Origin: Glandiceps talaboti
Taxonomy: Eukaryota; Hemichordata; Enteropneusta; Spengelidae
NCBI RefSeq assembly: GCF_964340395.1
Contig: NC_135567.1
Location: 10,749,484 to 10,759,483 of the forward strand
Direction of reading: 5' to 3'
DNA: 10,000 bases
The number at the start of each line of letters is the position of its first letter. The first letter of the stretch is position 1. Positions 7,889 through 10,000 of this stretch are shown here, piece by piece. The notes beneath the pieces were generated by a model. That model ran no database searches, was not told the origin of the DNA, and saw nothing but the letters and a program-made list of their open reading frames with translations. The translations under genes were made by a program, and so were the position numbers.

Positions 7889-8984
7889 TTAATTTATCGT
7901 ACACATGTAGTAGTACTGACAAAACATTCCGTTTAATAAAGTTTCCATACCTCCTTTTGCTTTCTTTCTTAACTTGGCCTTTGTCTTCTTCAGTATTCTC
8001 CTGATGTTTATAAATTTATATTTATCGGTTGAAAAGTAAAAAAGGAATGGATGAGCCAATGAACTTAGTGGTAGAACAGTAACTGCTATCCATGCATACA
8101 CGATGCCTGACAATTTCACTCCGGCAATACCCACGAAGGTAACAGAGACAATTGGTAACCAAACTAGAATTTCTGCACCAATTATACACATCACCATGAT
8201 TATCATCTTCTTTTGAACACGAGACCGTCGGTTTTCACTAGCCTTTTTACTACTCTTATTCTTACTAACCAGTATGATAATGTAGCATGTTGATATTATA
8301 ATAAGGTATATCACTTCGAGCATGGTAAACATCACAAACGAATACTCCCAGCCAGGAGGTCGGTCATGTCGAAGGTGGAATGGCAAGCAGACAGAATTAT
8401 CGCCATAGAAGTGTTCTCCAAAATAATTGATGGGACAGACGGGTAGAATGGCAAATACCAAATGAATGGTTATGCCAACGGCTGTAATTGAACCAGCTCG
8501 CTTGCGACTCACATGGATCATCTTCAACGGATTAGAAAGAACTATGCACCGTATTACAGTCATGACAGTCAATACATAGAGTGATATCTGAACTGCCATA
8601 CTTGCTAGAATTCCAACAAATTTGCAGAAAATACTACTACGCCATATTATATCATTAATTACATAGTCGTCTCTGTAGAATCCGTCAACACTGCCAATGA
8701 TAATCAAATATACACCCTTTAGAAGATCAGCTATTGTAATAATTAGAATCATGGTGTTATCAACTGATTTGAGCTCAGATCGATGTTCCTTCTGCAGTCG
8801 CCATGCTAAACAATATAGGTTTAGTAAAACTGACAATATACCAATTAACCAAGCGAGGACACGTACAGCAGTATTTGGTAGTAAATCATTACAAGAACGA
8901 AATACGTTGGCTTCAGGCAAGCATTCTTCAATCCCTTCTTCTGGAGTACCAGCAATACAGCAAAGGGCATACACATCGGAATAC
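7889..8984 (-). CDS. LGR/GRL101-like receptor, terminal exon: hinge, seven-helix domain and C-tail
   Basis: This encodes the transmembrane part of a leucine-rich-repeat GPCR (relaxin-receptor-like/GRL101 type), a plasma-membrane receptor for a peptide or glycoprotein ligand; the ligand is unknown. Numbered from the first full codon (Y, 8983), the hinge is YSDVYALCC, then C21, PEANVFRSC and DLLPN. TM1 is about 40-62 (N55), TM2 77-99 (IADLLKG, D86) and TM3 120-146. TM4 is 164-184. C199 in YGDNSVCLP pairs with C120. TM5 is 213-239, TM6 257-285 (VWLP) and TM7 291-317, followed by a basic tail to TAA at 7889. The acceptor TTTTTGTTCTTCAAG at 8985 fixes the exon start in phase 2. The open frame extending to 9034 is intron. 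No stops or frameshifts occur. Non-consensus residues stand at DRY (IRC), NPxxY (HPFLF) and probably the TM4 Trp. A possible donor at GGAG/GTATGG near 7950 could change the last residues. Confidence 0.9.
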
Positions 8985-9806
8985 CTTGAAGAACAAAAAT
9001 AACATTTAGGATATATCGCCTCACACCCCAACACTCTAAAAGTTTTGTTTTTCCCTGGTTTGCTCTATTGATTAAACAAATTGTTTATACGCCCACCTAG
9101 GACGAAGGGTCCTAACATTGTTTTAACGAGAAGTGCGCCCAGGATATAAACGTTTGTGGCTACTTCGTTCAAGAAAACTTCAAAAAATTTTCAGCTAAAA
9201 TCAAGAAAATCATTCAGGGTCTTTGTAAAATAATATTTGAAATATCTTCAGTTTAGCGAGAATGATGTCATTTGCGTCATGTTCACTATATCAACTTCAT
9301 GTTCGTGATGAAGGTACTTTAGATATGTAAATGCGTGTGTAAACAGTTATTTTTACTGGCCTTATTTAACCCAGACAAGGGGACGGGGGGGGGGGGGGGA
9401 GAAGCTGATATCAGAACAGTACCTTTTGATAGTTTTTTAATGAATGTATCTTGAAACAAATTTAGTTGTGTCTCTTGAGGTCAGTGAAACAATTTTACTT
9501 AATTAGCTATGATAATTTAGAAGCAGAAGCAGAAAACTTTCATAAAGTTCCTTTTCTGGTCAGTCCTCGGCTTTCAATCATTGTAAAAAAATATATATCA
9601 AATTTATGATAATGATCAATGTCTCAAGGTGTCGTGAAACTGAGAATTAGGGTTAGAATCAATACAAATTCTCTGCTAAAATGGTGTGTGAAAAACGTAT
9701 ATGTATATAACACTCGTTATTTTCATTTGATATTAATATAAAATCATTAACTAAGTTCTTGCCAAAAGCGACACAGGAGTTAAATACAAGGATTCAAACA
9801 ACTTAC
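8985..9806 (-). other. Receptor intron between last LRR exon and 7TM exon
   Basis: The intron starts with the perfect donor GTAAGT (9806-9801) and ends with a pyrimidine-rich acceptor at 8985. A CCTAAAT branch-point-like motif lies about 25 bases upstream of the acceptor. Both junctions are phase 2: a CT at the exon end plus G gives CTG (Leu). I looked on the minus strand for further LRR-coding exons and saw none. The intron contains the G15 tract. Confidence 0.75.
9385..9399. repeat. Homopolymer G15 tract
   Basis: Fifteen consecutive G residues on the plus strand, preceded by a GGGG at 9379-9382, inside the receptor intron. It can form intramolecular G-quadruplexes in principle and its length is prone to sequencing and replication slippage. 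Confidence 0.95.
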
Positions 9807-9878
9807 AGTAGTTGTAGATTTGTTAAATCTGAAAACAGGTCTCTCTCGAAATAAACAATTGGATTGTTTCGGAGATCA
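9807..9878 (-). CDS. LGR/GRL101-like receptor, 72-base exon encoding one leucine-rich repeat
   Basis: The minus strand reads acceptor CATTTTGCAG, then exactly 72 bases, then donor GTAAGT. The exon translates as DLRNNPIVYFERDLFSDLTN followed by LQL, with split Leu codons at both ends. This fits the 24-residue extracellular LRR consensus LxLxxNxIxxxxxxxFxxLxxLxxL, and single-repeat 72-base exons with phase-2 borders are the known layout of LGR genes. Joined to the exon at 8984 it produces LTNLQL-L-YSDVYALCC, the expected passage from the last repeat to the cysteine hinge. It should therefore be the last LRR before the membrane domain. Earlier repeats, any LDL-A modules and the signal peptide lie beyond the window. 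Confidence 0.88.
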
Positions 9879-10000
9879 CTGCAAAATGAAATCATATTAA
9901 AATATATTATTCCGTATGAACCAGAGATTACGTGCATACTAGTCTTATTTGCAATACAGTGCAATCCCGAAAACTTTATTGCATATCTGTACACACATGA
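9879..10000 (-). other. Receptor intron upstream of the last LRR exon (partial)
   Basis: Minus-strand sequence before the acceptor at 9879-9880 shows no second LRR signature. The open frame continuing to 9994 is read-through of intron sequence. Confidence 0.55.

Noticed and set aside
8697-9009. Plus-strand open frames opposite the receptor
   Set aside because: They are antisense shadows of the receptor's seven-helix exon and its intron border.

Overview
This is a eukaryotic, almost certainly metazoan, AT-rich genomic window. The signs are intron-split exons with GT/AG borders, relics of Penelope-like and LINE retroelements, simple-sequence tracts and a leucine-rich-repeat G-protein-coupled receptor (LGR / GRL101-like). 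This receptor type and mix of repeats suit a marine invertebrate such as a lophotrochozoan (mollusc or annelid) or a cnidarian. The sequence alone does not decide which. Nothing prokaryotic is present.

Bases 1-3070 are a stack of dead retroelements. At the left edge, on the minus strand, is the C-terminal part of a non-LTR reverse transcriptase. Next comes a Penelope-like element broken into two adjacent halves joined head to head: the 3' half on the minus strand (about 188-713) and the preceding RT segment on the plus strand (about 723-1169). Both halves break at the same point of the protein. A 5'-truncated, mutated L1-type LINE on the plus strand follows (about 1170-3070), with a long (AT)n microsatellite in the middle. 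Bases 3071-5068 are mostly featureless AT-rich DNA, apart from a second isolated LINE C-terminal remnant at 4103-4320 (minus).

Bases 5069-7165 hold the 3' part of a minus-strand gene I do not recognise. Its last exon (6139-5180) encodes a lysine/glutamate-rich tail with ten 21-residue tandem repeats, ending at a TGA codon inside an eleventh, partial repeat. An upstream exon (about 7163-6824) encodes a hydrophobic segment and a mixed polar domain, and its phase fits the last exon. The intron between them carries a CAG/CAA triplet tract. AATAAA signals lie about 100 bases past the stop.

Bases 7889-10000 hold the 3' end of a minus-strand LGR-type receptor gene. A 72-base exon encodes exactly one leucine-rich repeat (9878-9807). 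An 822-base intron and a large terminal exon (8984-7889) follow, the latter carrying the cysteine hinge, seven helices and the C-tail. The phases join cleanly to give the family's usual LRR-to-CC-hinge transition. The seven-helix domain is intact but has non-consensus residues at several activation motifs. No functional link between the two genes can be shown. They are simply consecutive on the same strand.
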